Below, one piece after another: positions 23,037-28,641 of a DNA stretch of 28,641 bases. The DNA comes from Candidatus Sulfopaludibacter sp. SbA3 (lineage in GTDB: Bacteria > Acidobacteriota > Terriglobia > Bryobacterales > Bryobacteraceae): assembly GCA_945861255.1 (NCBI GenBank), contig CAMAUG010000005.1, positions 1 to 28,641 on the forward strand, given 5' to 3'. The stretch's first letter is position 1. The number at the start of each line of letters is the position of its first letter. The notes below the pieces were generated by a model, which was not told where the DNA came from, searched no databases, and worked only from the letters and a program-made list of their open reading frames with translations. Position numbers and translations under genes: made by a program.

Positions 23037-23311
23037 GTCGACGCCGGGGCCGAACCTCGGACATCGCTGAGCACGGGATTCCGGTAAACTGAGGTCGTGC
23101 CCGCCCTGTTGAGGGTCCGTGGTTACCGCTTCTTCTTCTTCAGCATGGAGGGTCGCGAGCCGCCACACATACACGTGCTCAGGCGGGGCGACACGCGAAG
23201 TTTTGGCTCGGACCTGTGGATCTGGCGAGCAATCGCGGTTTTCGCGGGCACCAGCTTACGGAGATTCGAAGCATTGTTGGTATGAGTACTTTGGTGGAAA
23301 GTAGTGAAGTC
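23030..23311 (+). repeat. Direct repeat, copy B (cassette 4)
   Basis: Homologous to 22069-22373, beginning at the GTTAGGC core box. It contains the same presumed expression signals (GGTAAACTGAGGTCG ahead of the start codon) and the DUF4160 coding region. It continues past the end of copy A's homology into a full DUF2442 gene, so cassette 4 represents the more complete form of the cassette. Confidence 0.9.
23097..23304 (+). pseudogene. DUF4160 gene, frameshifted and internally deleted (cassette 4)
   Basis: The 5' half is intact from a GTG with GAGG just upstream: VPALLRVRGYRFFFFSMEG, REPPHIHV. A single missing T after that point (relative to copy A) shifts the frame; the true continuation QAGRHAKFWLGPVDLASNRG, FRGHQLTEIRSIV is in another frame. 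A 31-bp deletion then removes the REFFLERWH region. The remaining C-terminal frame reads straight into the DUF2442 ATG. Breaks differ from those in copy A, so the two copies decayed independently. Confidence 0.82.
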
Positions 23312-23599
23312 ACGGCAGTCGAGGCCTCGTGTGCAACCGATGCGCTGAACGTCGTTCTCGCGGATGGCCGGACGGTCTCCGTGCCGCTCGCTTGGTTTCC
23401 GAGGCTTCTCGACGCCACTGCGAAACAAAGGGCAGACTGGGAGCTGATCGGTAGGGGCATCGGCATCCACTGGGAAGCCATCGACGAAGACATTCTGGTC
23501 GCCAGCCTGTTGCAGCCCCAGAACTACATGCGCCTAAAGAACGCGGCGTTGCAACGGACGGCGCAAAAACGGCACCTCCGCAAAGTCGGTAGGCATTGA
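23282..23599 (+). CDS. DUF2442 protein
   Basis: A 105-residue protein with the compact DUF2442 fold: TDALNVVLADGRTVSVPLAW, FPRLLDATAKQRADWELIGR, GIGIHWEAIDEDILVASLL. The family usually follows a DUF4160 gene and the pair has been proposed as a toxin-antitoxin-like module. Here the partner is broken while this half is intact, which fits loss of a harmful or unneeded partner, with the neutralising half retained. The C-terminus (QNYMRLKNAALQRTAQKRHLRKVGRH) is basic. The ATG at 23282 overlaps the broken DUF4160 frame. No attC follows; the stop is four bases before a remnant of another gene. Confidence 0.86.
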   Translation: MSTLVESSEVTAVEASCATDALNVVLADGRTVSVPLAWFPRLLDATAKQRADWELIGRGIGIHWEAIDEDILVASLLQPQNYMRLKNAALQRTAQKRHLRKVGRH

Positions 23600-23603
23600 C
23601 GTC

Positions 23604-23648
23604 GCAAGGTTGATCGAAAGCGCCGTTTGCGGCAAGCTGTGGAGTGAG
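23604..23648 (+). pseudogene. 3' remnant of a paralogue of the Cys-rich gene
   Basis: Fifteen codons read ARLIESAVCGKLWSE, against ARLIESAACGKPWSE at the end of the 20227-20913 gene (20866-20910): 13 of 15 residues identical. Five codons differ only synonymously (GCG/GCA, CGG/AGG, ATT/ATC, AAA/AAG, TCG/AGT), so this is an old paralogue rather than a recent copy. The stop codon is replaced by CAG. Nothing upstream of 23600 belongs to that gene, so the array joins directly to the fragment. Confidence 0.8.
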
Positions 23649-23677
23649 CAGGCGCACCCCTCATCACCCCAATCCAC

Positions 23678-23683
23678 TATAAT
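23678..23683 (+). promoter_or_regulatory. -10 box upstream of the molybdopterin gene
   Basis: A perfect TATAAT 21 bp before the ATG at 23705 (predicted start near 23690). No good -35 is present 17 bp upstream. GGGAGG at 23694-23699 is the ribosome-binding site, leaving a very short leader. Confidence 0.45.
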
Positions 23684-23704
23684 GGGCGCGTCCGGGAGGT
23701 TGCC

Positions 23705-24388
23705 ATGAATATTTCTCGACGTCAGATGATCGCCGCGTCCGGCGCGGCACTCGCGGGCGCATTGCGCGCGCAACAAGCTCCGCCGCCTGTGCCTGACAAG
23801 CTAGTGGACACGCCGCTGCGCAACCTCGCTCAACTCGCGTTGGAGCCGGACGGGTCCGCGCATGAATTCACGGAAAAAGAACTCAGTCCGCTGACCGAGC
23901 CGTTAATGTGGCGCTTCACCAAAGGGCAGCCGCCGGAGCTCGAGTTCGACTACCGCAAGCTCAAAATCAAAGTGGACGCGCGCGGCTTGGCCAAGCGCTC
24001 CGGCACGTTGACGTTCACGGATCTGGAGCCGTTGCCGCGGCGATCGGCGACCTACCTGCTGCAATGCGGCGCGCCGAACCCGCGCGGCATCGTCAGATGG
24101 GGCGGGGTCCGCTTCTCGGAGGTCGCCAACATGCTGGGCGTGCAGCCAGGGGCCCATTACTGCCGCTTCATGGCATCGGACAAGTATTGGAGCGACGAAG
24201 ACATGAAGACGCTGATGCATCCGCAGGTGATGCTGGTATGGATGATGAACGATCAGCCTCTGCCACCCAAGCACGGCGCGCCGGTCCGGCTGGTGATTCC
24301 GTTCCGCTACGGAGCGCGCAGCATCAAGGCCATCACCGAGATTTCTTTCGGCGGCCCGGGGTTGCCGCTAGCCACACTGCCGGCGTAG
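23705..24388 (+). CDS. Tat-exported molybdopterin-binding oxidoreductase (sulfite oxidase fold)
   Basis: A 227-residue protein with a twin-arginine signal (SRRQMIAASGAALAGALRAQ) and an oxidoreductase molybdopterin-binding domain. Family marks are the central strand PRRSATYLLQCGAPNPRGIVRWGGVRFSEVANMLG, with C121 in the position of the molybdenum-ligand Cys, and the C-terminal PPKHGAPVRLVIPFRYGARSIKAITEI. It is shorter than sulfite oxidases and lacks a dimerisation domain, closer to the YedY/MsrP catalytic subunit. It should act in the periplasm; the substrate is unknown, and no YedZ-like membrane partner is adjacent. Confidence 0.86.
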   Translation: MNISRRQMIAASGAALAGALRAQQAPPPVPDKLVDTPLRNLAQLALEPDGSAHEFTEKELSPLTEPLMWRFTKGQPPELEFDYRKLKIKVDARGLAKRSGTLTFTDLEPLPRRSATYLLQCGAPNPRGIVRWGGVRFSEVANMLGVQPGAHYCRFMASDKYWSDEDMKTLMHPQVMLVWMMNDQPLPPKHGAPVRLVIPFRYGARSIKAITEISFGGPGLPLATLPA

Positions 24389-24567
24389 CGGCATTGGCAT
24401 GTTGACATCGGAGTGCCTTCGCCATTCGGCCACCAGACCATCGCCCTATTCATCGAAAACGCCGCGCCGCGACAAGCCGTGGACGGAATCGTAGGGCGAA
24501 CCACCGAATGACGGTTCAACTCCCGTATGTTCGGCAAGCTCGGGGTTCGCGGATCGGCCGGCTTATC

Positions 24568-24930
24568 TTATTGCGGGATCGGGCGCCCCATCTGCTTGTA
24601 GATGGCTTCGATCTGCGTCACGTTCTCTTTCGCCTTCTGGTTGCTCTTATCGAGTTCGAGAACCTTGCGGTAGGCGCGTAACGCGCTGGGATACTTGCGC
24701 ATGGGAGGCAGGGCGTCGTCAGCCATGTAGGAATCGGCTGCGGTCATGTTGGCATCAGCCAGGGCCTTGGTCACTTCGGCTGACGTCGGCGCCGCCGTGT
24801 GCGCTTTCTCCAACAGTGCGATGGCTTCTGCATACTTGTGAGTCTTCAGAAGTGCCTGGGCCTGGGTCACGGCTGGATCGGCCGCAAAGAGGCATGAGGC
24901 GAAAGCCAGTAGCACTGCAAGGGACCGCAT
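24568..24930 (-). CDS. Small exported helical-repeat (TPR-like) protein
   Basis: A 120-residue protein: signal peptide MRSLAVLLAFASCLFA (cleavage near FAADP), then helical repeats AQALLKTHKYAEAIALLEKAHTAAP and YPSALRAYRKVLELDKSNQKAKENVTQIEAIYKQMG, consistent with two or more TPR-like units. It is probably periplasmic and scaffold-like. The ATG at 24930 is preferred; an in-frame ATG at 24945 precedes an extra MRSEN. No clear ribosome-binding site is visible for either. Confidence 0.68.
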   Translation of the reverse strand: MRSLAVLLAFASCLFAADPAVTQAQALLKTHKYAEAIALLEKAHTAAPTSAEVTKALADANMTAADSYMADDALPPMRKYPSALRAYRKVLELDKSNQKAKENVTQIEAIYKQMGRPIPQ

Positions 24931-25016
24931 GTTTTCGGATCGCATGTTTTCAAGGATACAACTTGTCGCGGGTTGCCGCGTATTTCCCCGTGCCGAAAAC
25001 CACATGAGGCGCGGCG

Positions 25017-25160
25017 CTAACGACTATCGCGAGGTGCGCGGCCTACCTTCGGCTCCTGCATCCTGACCCGGTGGCACAGCGGACACTTCCACTTTCTCTT
25101 CTTGTGGTAGATATGACCTTTGAGCTCCGCCATTCGAACCCGGCAGCGTTTGCAGGTCAC
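25017..25160 (-). CDS. Possible tiny zinc-ribbon protein
   Basis: A 47-codon minus-strand frame reads from a GTG: TCKRCRVRMAELKGHIYHKK, then RKWKCPLCHRVRMQEPKVG, ending at TAG 25017-25019. The C-x2-C ... C-x2-C spacing with aromatic and basic residues between is that of a zinc ribbon. It lies just downstream of the large secreted-protein gene on the same strand. It is too short to be certain, has no clear ribosome-binding site, and could be the 3' end of a decayed longer gene. Confidence 0.35.
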   Translation of the reverse strand: MTCKRCRVRMAELKGHIYHKKRKWKCPLCHRVRMQEPKVGRAPRDSR

Positions 25161-25218
25161 CGCGAATCTAGGATCGCACCGCCGAGTTGCTGTTTCGTGC
25201 TTCGCCTTCCAAGCGCAA

Positions 25219-26358
25219 TCACCGCCCGGAGCCCGCTCTTGCGGCCGCGGTTTTCTCCTGGGTTCTTGCGCCCGATAGAATCAGCGGCACCGAATAATTT
25301 CCCTCGTGGCACGCATATTCAAAGATGGGAAACTTGCTCAATGTCATCGGAATCTCGCCGGACCATGGCTTGGTGAAGATGCCCGGAGCGTCCACGGTGA
25401 ACTGGTACATGAGTATGTCGGGGGCGGTGCGCGTGAAGCGTTCGGTCACCCGCATCTTCTCATCCGCGCGCGCTCCCGTGTTCCCCAGGTCCCCTGTAAA
25501 AAACCAGTTCTTCCGCCCATTGAAGGTCGTCGTTTCCAATACCACCGTGTCGCCTTCCCAGCGGCCCCGCGTTTCGCCCAACCATTGCCTGATACCGTCG
25601 CGCGGGCGTCCGTCCATGGGAACGATGCGCACGTCGTGGATGGTCTCCGCCGCGATCACGACGTGGCTGCCGGTTTGCACAATGTGGAGGGTGTTGTTGT
25701 ACCCGCCGGGCAATATGGGCGGTCCGGCCTGGTTTCCCGTCAGACACCGATCCATGTTGCTAAGATTTTCCGGGCCGTCGTATACATGAGTCCTCTGGTA
25801 CTCGCGAGCGGCTTCCACTTTCATTCTTGCTTCGGGCGTGAACGGCGGCACCTTTCCATCTTTGGGGTCCGTGATGATGGAAGTACGCAGCGTAGGCACC
25901 ACTTTCTTCCAGTCCTCGAAAAACACCGCGTTGTAGTCCCCTACTCCACCCGGTCCACCTCGAGGACCGCCGACAGACGGAGCGCAGTTCGAATTTGTGA
26001 TTTGGGCAACGCACGGAGCGCCTTTTACACGATCATCGTCGTTGCGCCTAGTGCTTAACTCAAAAGCGGCGACTTCTTCGGGGCTTAGAAATTCCCGGCC
26101 GCCAAATGAATCCGGCCGCTGCAAAGGCGTCGCCGTGCTGCTGGACCAGAAGCCTGAAAAATCCGGGCGGCCATCGGCCATGCGGGGCGGAGTATACTTT
26201 GCCGGTTTCGCCGCGGCGGTGCTCTTCGCCGCCGTGCCGGGGGCCGGCGTCTGGGCGGCGCTTCGGACAGGAGCCAGGAACACCATGGCGGAAACGGCCA
26301 GTAGCGGCATTACGGCGGTTTTCATCGCGAACATCCGGGAACGAGTCAGATTGAACAT
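25219..26358 (-). CDS. Large secreted protein of an acidobacterial paralogous family
   Basis: A 379-residue exported protein with a signal peptide ending VRSAAQ and an Ala/Pro-rich linker. The mature domain begins PPRMADGRPDFSGFWSSSTATPLQRPDSFGGREFLSPEE, a pattern I know from large families of uncharacterised acidobacterial proteins. Other blocks are RCLTGNQAGPPILPGGYNNTLHIVQTGSHVVIAAETIHDVRIVPMDGRPRDGIRQWLGETRGRWEGDTVVLETTTFNG and a C-terminal CHEGNYSVPLILSG. The alternating beta-strand pattern suggests a beta-propeller or lipocalin-like fold. No catalytic residues are recognisable. GGGAG precedes the ATG at 26358. Function unknown. Confidence 0.8.
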   Translation of the reverse strand: MFNLTRSRMFAMKTAVMPLLAVSAMVFLAPVRSAAQTPAPGTAAKSTAAAKPAKYTPPRMADGRPDFSGFWSSSTATPLQRPDSFGGREFLSPEEVAAFELSTRRNDDDRVKGAPCVAQITNSNCAPSVGGPRGGPGGVGDYNAVFFEDWKKVVPTLRTSIITDPKDGKVPPFTPEARMKVEAAREYQRTHVYDGPENLSNMDRCLTGNQAGPPILPGGYNNTLHIVQTGSHVVIAAETIHDVRIVPMDGRPRDGIRQWLGETRGRWEGDTVVLETTTFNGRKNWFFTGDLGNTGARADEKMRVTERFTRTAPDILMYQFTVDAPGIFTKPWSGEIPMTLSKFPIFEYACHEGNYSVPLILSGARTQEKTAAARAGSGR

Positions 26359-26538
26359 AAAGTCTCCCTCTCAAACATGATAACGCCTCGCGCGGATCCC
26401 AGGCCCCGTATTTGCGGCTGAAGCGTTGCTGGGCGCCCATTGGGGCGGCCCCCTTAACGGCAAGGCGCGCGCCATGAGAAGATTCTGAATGAGGGCACCA
26501 GGTTCCGGTTTCCCACGCCTTCACGAGGTACCACGATC

Positions 26539-27882
26539 ATGATCAACCGCCGTTCAGCGATCTTTCTTCTATCGTCCACATTGGCCGCCACGCTCTGCGC
26601 GCAAGCAACCCAGGAGCATTGGGTGGCCAGCTGGGGCGCCGCAATGCAGCCGTTTGTAAACACGCCCCCGCCGGCGGCTTCCATTACGGCCACACCACCC
26701 ACCCCGGTGATCAGTGGCTTTCATAGCCCGACCATCCGCATGATGGTCCCCACAACCATTGCCGGGCGCGGCGTGCGCGTGCATTTTTCCAATACGTTTG
26801 GCGCTTCCGCACTGACGCTGGCCTCCGCTCACGTGGCGATTCATGCCAAGGGGTCGGCCATCGTGGAGGGCTCTGACCGGGCCCTGACATTCGGCGGCAA
26901 ATCGTCCATCGGCATTCCCGTGGGCGCTTCCGTGGTGAGCGACGCTGTCGATCTGGAAGTGCCGGCGCTCGCGGAATTGGCGGTGAGCGTGTTTGTACCC
27001 GGTGATCTCGCGCAGCCCACTTTTCACCGTACCGGGCTGCACACCACCTACATTTCGCAACAAGGAGATTTCACGGGCAAGCCCACCATCGCCGACGCGG
27101 CAACGTCGCAATCCTGGTACTGGCTTTCCGGAGTGGACGTGGCGGCGGCGCCCACTGCGGCGGCCGTGGTCGCGTTCGGCGATTCCATCACGGACGGCGC
27201 ACGCTCCACGCCCGATACCGACCATAGTTGGCCCAGTCTATTCGCTCAGCGTCTGCGGACGAATGCGGGTACCGCGAATGTCGCCATTGTGAATCGCGGA
27301 ATCGGCGGTAATCGGGTGCTGCGGGACAATACCGGAACGAACGCGCTTGCCCGCTTCGATCGCGATGTTCTGGGAACGTCCGGAGTCAAGTGGATGGTCC
27401 TGCTGGAAGGCATTAACGACATCGGCCGAGGAACGCGCGCTAACGCCGACCCGGCGGAGGCCGTCACGGCCGACGACCTCATCGCCGGGTTGCGCCAAAT
27501 GGCGGAGCGCGCGCACATGCAGGGTATTCGCGTGATGGGCGCCACGCTGACGCCCTACGAAGGCGCAGGATATTACAGTGAAGCCGGCGAGGCGATCCGG
27601 CAAGCGGTCAACACGTGGGTCCGGACCAGCGGCGTGTTCGACGCGGTCGTGGATTTCGACCAGGCCACGCGCGATCCGCAGCATCCCCTGCGCATGAAGG
27701 CCGAGTTCGACAGCGGCGACCACCTGCATCCCGGCGACGCAGGATACAAGGCGATGGCCGATGCCGTCGATCTCTCGTTTTTCGGAGGCAAGGGCGCGGC
27801 GGTGTCGAAAAACACGTCCGTGGAAAAGAAGAAAGGCGTTGGGGACGGCTTGAGCTCACTGCGGCGGGCGCTGTCGCGGTAG
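26539..27882 (+). CDS. Secreted SGNH/GDSL-family hydrolase
   Basis: A 447-residue exported esterase or lipase-like enzyme. After a signal peptide ending near TLCAQA come an N-terminal beta-rich domain (about 25-200) and an SGNH hydrolase domain (about 205-415). Catalytic blocks are all present: block I GDSITDG with Ser216, block II RGIGGNRVL, block III GIND with Asn293, and block V DHLHPGD with Asp394 and His397. The substrate (acyl or acetyl esters on polysaccharide or rhamnogalacturonan-like glycans) cannot be told from sequence. GAGG lies ten bases before the ATG. It is convergent with the broken M28 peptidase gene, only 4 bp apart. Confidence 0.9.
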   Translation: MINRRSAIFLLSSTLAATLCAQATQEHWVASWGAAMQPFVNTPPPAASITATPPTPVISGFHSPTIRMMVPTTIAGRGVRVHFSNTFGASALTLASAHVAIHAKGSAIVEGSDRALTFGGKSSIGIPVGASVVSDAVDLEVPALAELAVSVFVPGDLAQPTFHRTGLHTTYISQQGDFTGKPTIADAATSQSWYWLSGVDVAAAPTAAAVVAFGDSITDGARSTPDTDHSWPSLFAQRLRTNAGTANVAIVNRGIGGNRVLRDNTGTNALARFDRDVLGTSGVKWMVLLEGINDIGRGTRANADPAEAVTADDLIAGLRQMAERAHMQGIRVMGATLTPYEGAGYYSEAGEAIRQAVNTWVRTSGVFDAVVDFDQATRDPQHPLRMKAEFDSGDHLHPGDAGYKAMADAVDLSFFGGKGAAVSKNTSVEKKKGVGDGLSSLRRALSR

Positions 27883-27886
27883 AACT

Positions 27887-28495
27887 CTATTTGCCTCCGC
27901 CCGCGCCGCCCGATTCCAGGCTTTTCGCCTTCACGGCGGGCTTGGGCAACGGCTTCCTCGGCAGCATTTCCGCGCGATTGGCGGTGTTGTAGACGATGGT
28001 CGCGATGACGGCTGAGGCCTGCATCATATCTGGAGCTTGAATGTGATCGAGCGTGTCCACCTGGGAATGATGCGTGAGCGTGTTGTAGTCGGCCGGATCT
28101 TGAATGAATTGAAATCCCGGCAGACCCACTTCATCGAACGACAGGTGATCCGTACCGCCCGTATTCCGGATCGAAATCGTGCCGACTCCTTGGTCGCGGA
28201 AAGGTCCGAACCACTGCTCGAACACCGGGCGCATGGCGTCATTGCCCTGTAAATAGACGCCGCGAATCTTGCCCGTACCGTTGTCCAGATTGAAATAGCC
28301 TGCCAGCTTCGCGTGCGCGTCCGTGAGCCGCATGGTATCGGAATCGCCGAAGTGCTCCTTCACATACGCCTTGGAACCCAGCAGGCCCTGCTCTTCGCCG
28401 CTCCACAGCGCGATGCGCACGGTGCGGTCCAGCTTCAGATTCAGCGACTTCAGAATCCGCATCACCTCCATCATCACCGCGCTGCCCGCGGCGTT
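27887..28495 (-). pseudogene. M28 family metallopeptidase, 5' truncated
   Basis: The C-terminal ~200 residues of an M28 aminopeptidase-like enzyme remain: NAAGSAVMMEVMRIL, WSGEEQGLLGS (catalytic Glu and zinc Glu), GYFNLDNGTG (zinc Asp), GTDHLSFDEVGLPGFQFIQD and YNTLTHHSQVDTLD (zinc His). Homology ends at the Asn of the conserved D-N-A-A-G motif; the zinc Asp before it is Ala, and upstream only four unrelated codons remain before a TGA at 28508-28510. The signal peptide, first zinc His and Asp are therefore gone. The break looks like an insertion or rearrangement at 28495, after which unrelated sequence runs to the window end. Confidence 0.85.
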
Positions 28496-28641
28496 AGCCC
28501 AAGTTCGTCACGGGTCCGTTGATTTCAGCTTTTTTGGGCCTGGGAATGAGAGCAAGTTCCGTGCGTGCAATGGCGGCTTCTGAAAATGGCGATGTAGTGT
28601 AGACCTACCCTCTTGTAAGCAGAACTGAGTCATGACACGAT
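28496..28641. other. Unrelated sequence beyond the M28 break
   Basis: This final stretch does not continue the peptidase frame and is less GC-rich than its surroundings, with a TTTTTT run at 28530-28535. It may be the end of an inserted element, or a small ORF could begin at the ATG near 28633. Too little is visible to say what it is. Confidence 0.35.

Larger units (their letters stand above)
21003..23599 (+). mobile_element. Integron gene-cassette array lacking an integrase (CALIN)
   Basis: Four consecutive cassettes are read on the + strand, separated by three attC sites (21978-22075, 22371-22442, 22971-23036). Cassette 1 carries the HNH endonuclease. Cassette 2 (22070-22436) carries a decayed DUF4160 gene and a DUF2442 stub. 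Cassette 3 (22437-23030) carries hicAB. Cassette 4 (from 23031) carries a decayed DUF4160 and an intact DUF2442. Each gene lies upstream of its attC in the expected direction. No intI tyrosine recombinase is present in the window. The left boundary is uncertain; a GTTAGCC at 20959-20965 is complementary to the R'' box of the first attC and could be the old junction. The right end lacks an attC and abuts a gene remnant. Confidence 0.8.

Noticed and set aside
24389..24537. Possible coding fragment between the molybdopterin gene and the small helical-repeat gene
   Set aside because: Short frames exist on both strands but none shows a recognisable family, start signal or conserved motif.
25125..25160. 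tRNA T-arm-like sequence on the minus strand (GGGTTCGAATGG)
   Set aside because: No matching acceptor stem, D-arm or anticodon arm around it; better explained by the zinc-ribbon reading frame.
1..28641. CRISPR array, rRNA genes, complete insertion sequences
   Set aside because: No regularly spaced short repeats, no rRNA-like sequence and no transposase reading frame were seen; an IS could begin beyond 28496 but cannot be shown.

Overview
The window is a GC-rich bacterial chromosome segment with dense, short, mixed-strand operons. The mixture suggests an acidobacterium of the Bryobacterales/Solibacter type: many secreted or Tat-exported enzymes, an ACS-type sugar-acid/organic-anion transporter, and secreted families typical of that group. 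This placement is an inference from gene content; no rRNA or phylogenetic marker other than L28 is present.

Left part (1-6250): an HDOD protein and a PAS protein; then a well-formed sigma70 promoter driving a three-gene run of unknown function (membrane-anchored laminin-G-like protein, TPR protein, membrane-anchored protein with a Pro/Thr/Ala linker); a small minus-strand protein; and rpmB (zinc-ribbon type L28). Middle-left (6250-11640): a Tat-exported enolase-superfamily enzyme, the 35-codon stump of an aldo/keto reductase gene, two exported minus-strand proteins, a secreted methyltransferase plus exported cyclophilin pair, an ABM monooxygenase, and a small Lys-rich secreted protein.

Middle (11640-18040): two family-2 glycosyltransferases and a small cytochrome c; a two-subunit non-haem-iron hydroquinone 1,2-dioxygenase (HapC/HapD type) whose iron-ligand pattern is fully visible; a GNAT acetyltransferase behind a 14-bp perfect palindrome; and a higBA toxin-antitoxin operon whose -10 box lies so close to higB that the mRNA may be leaderless. 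Next (18089-20913) is a tightly coupled trio: MFS transporter, ferredoxin-like protein with an unusual loop in its second cluster motif, and a seven-cysteine protein of unknown function.

The most notable region is 21003-23599. It reads as an integron gene-cassette array without an integrase in view (a CALIN). Three attC sites were found by their R''/R' core boxes and by imperfect palindromes with extrahelical bases spaced 7 nt apart. The cassettes carry an HNH endonuclease with HNH-associated repeats, two decayed copies of a DUF4160-DUF2442 module, and an intact hicAB toxin-antitoxin pair. The two homologous cassettes begin to match exactly at the R' core box, which independently confirms the cassette boundary. 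Immediately right of the array lies a diverged 15-codon remnant of the 3' end of the Cys-rich gene that sits on the array's left side.

Right part (23680-28641): a Tat-exported molybdopterin oxidoreductase-fold protein, a small exported helical-repeat protein, a possible tiny zinc-ribbon protein, a large secreted protein of an acidobacterial family, an SGNH/GDSL hydrolase, and an M28 peptidase gene broken exactly at its metal-binding Asp-Asn motif, with unrelated sequence running to the window end.
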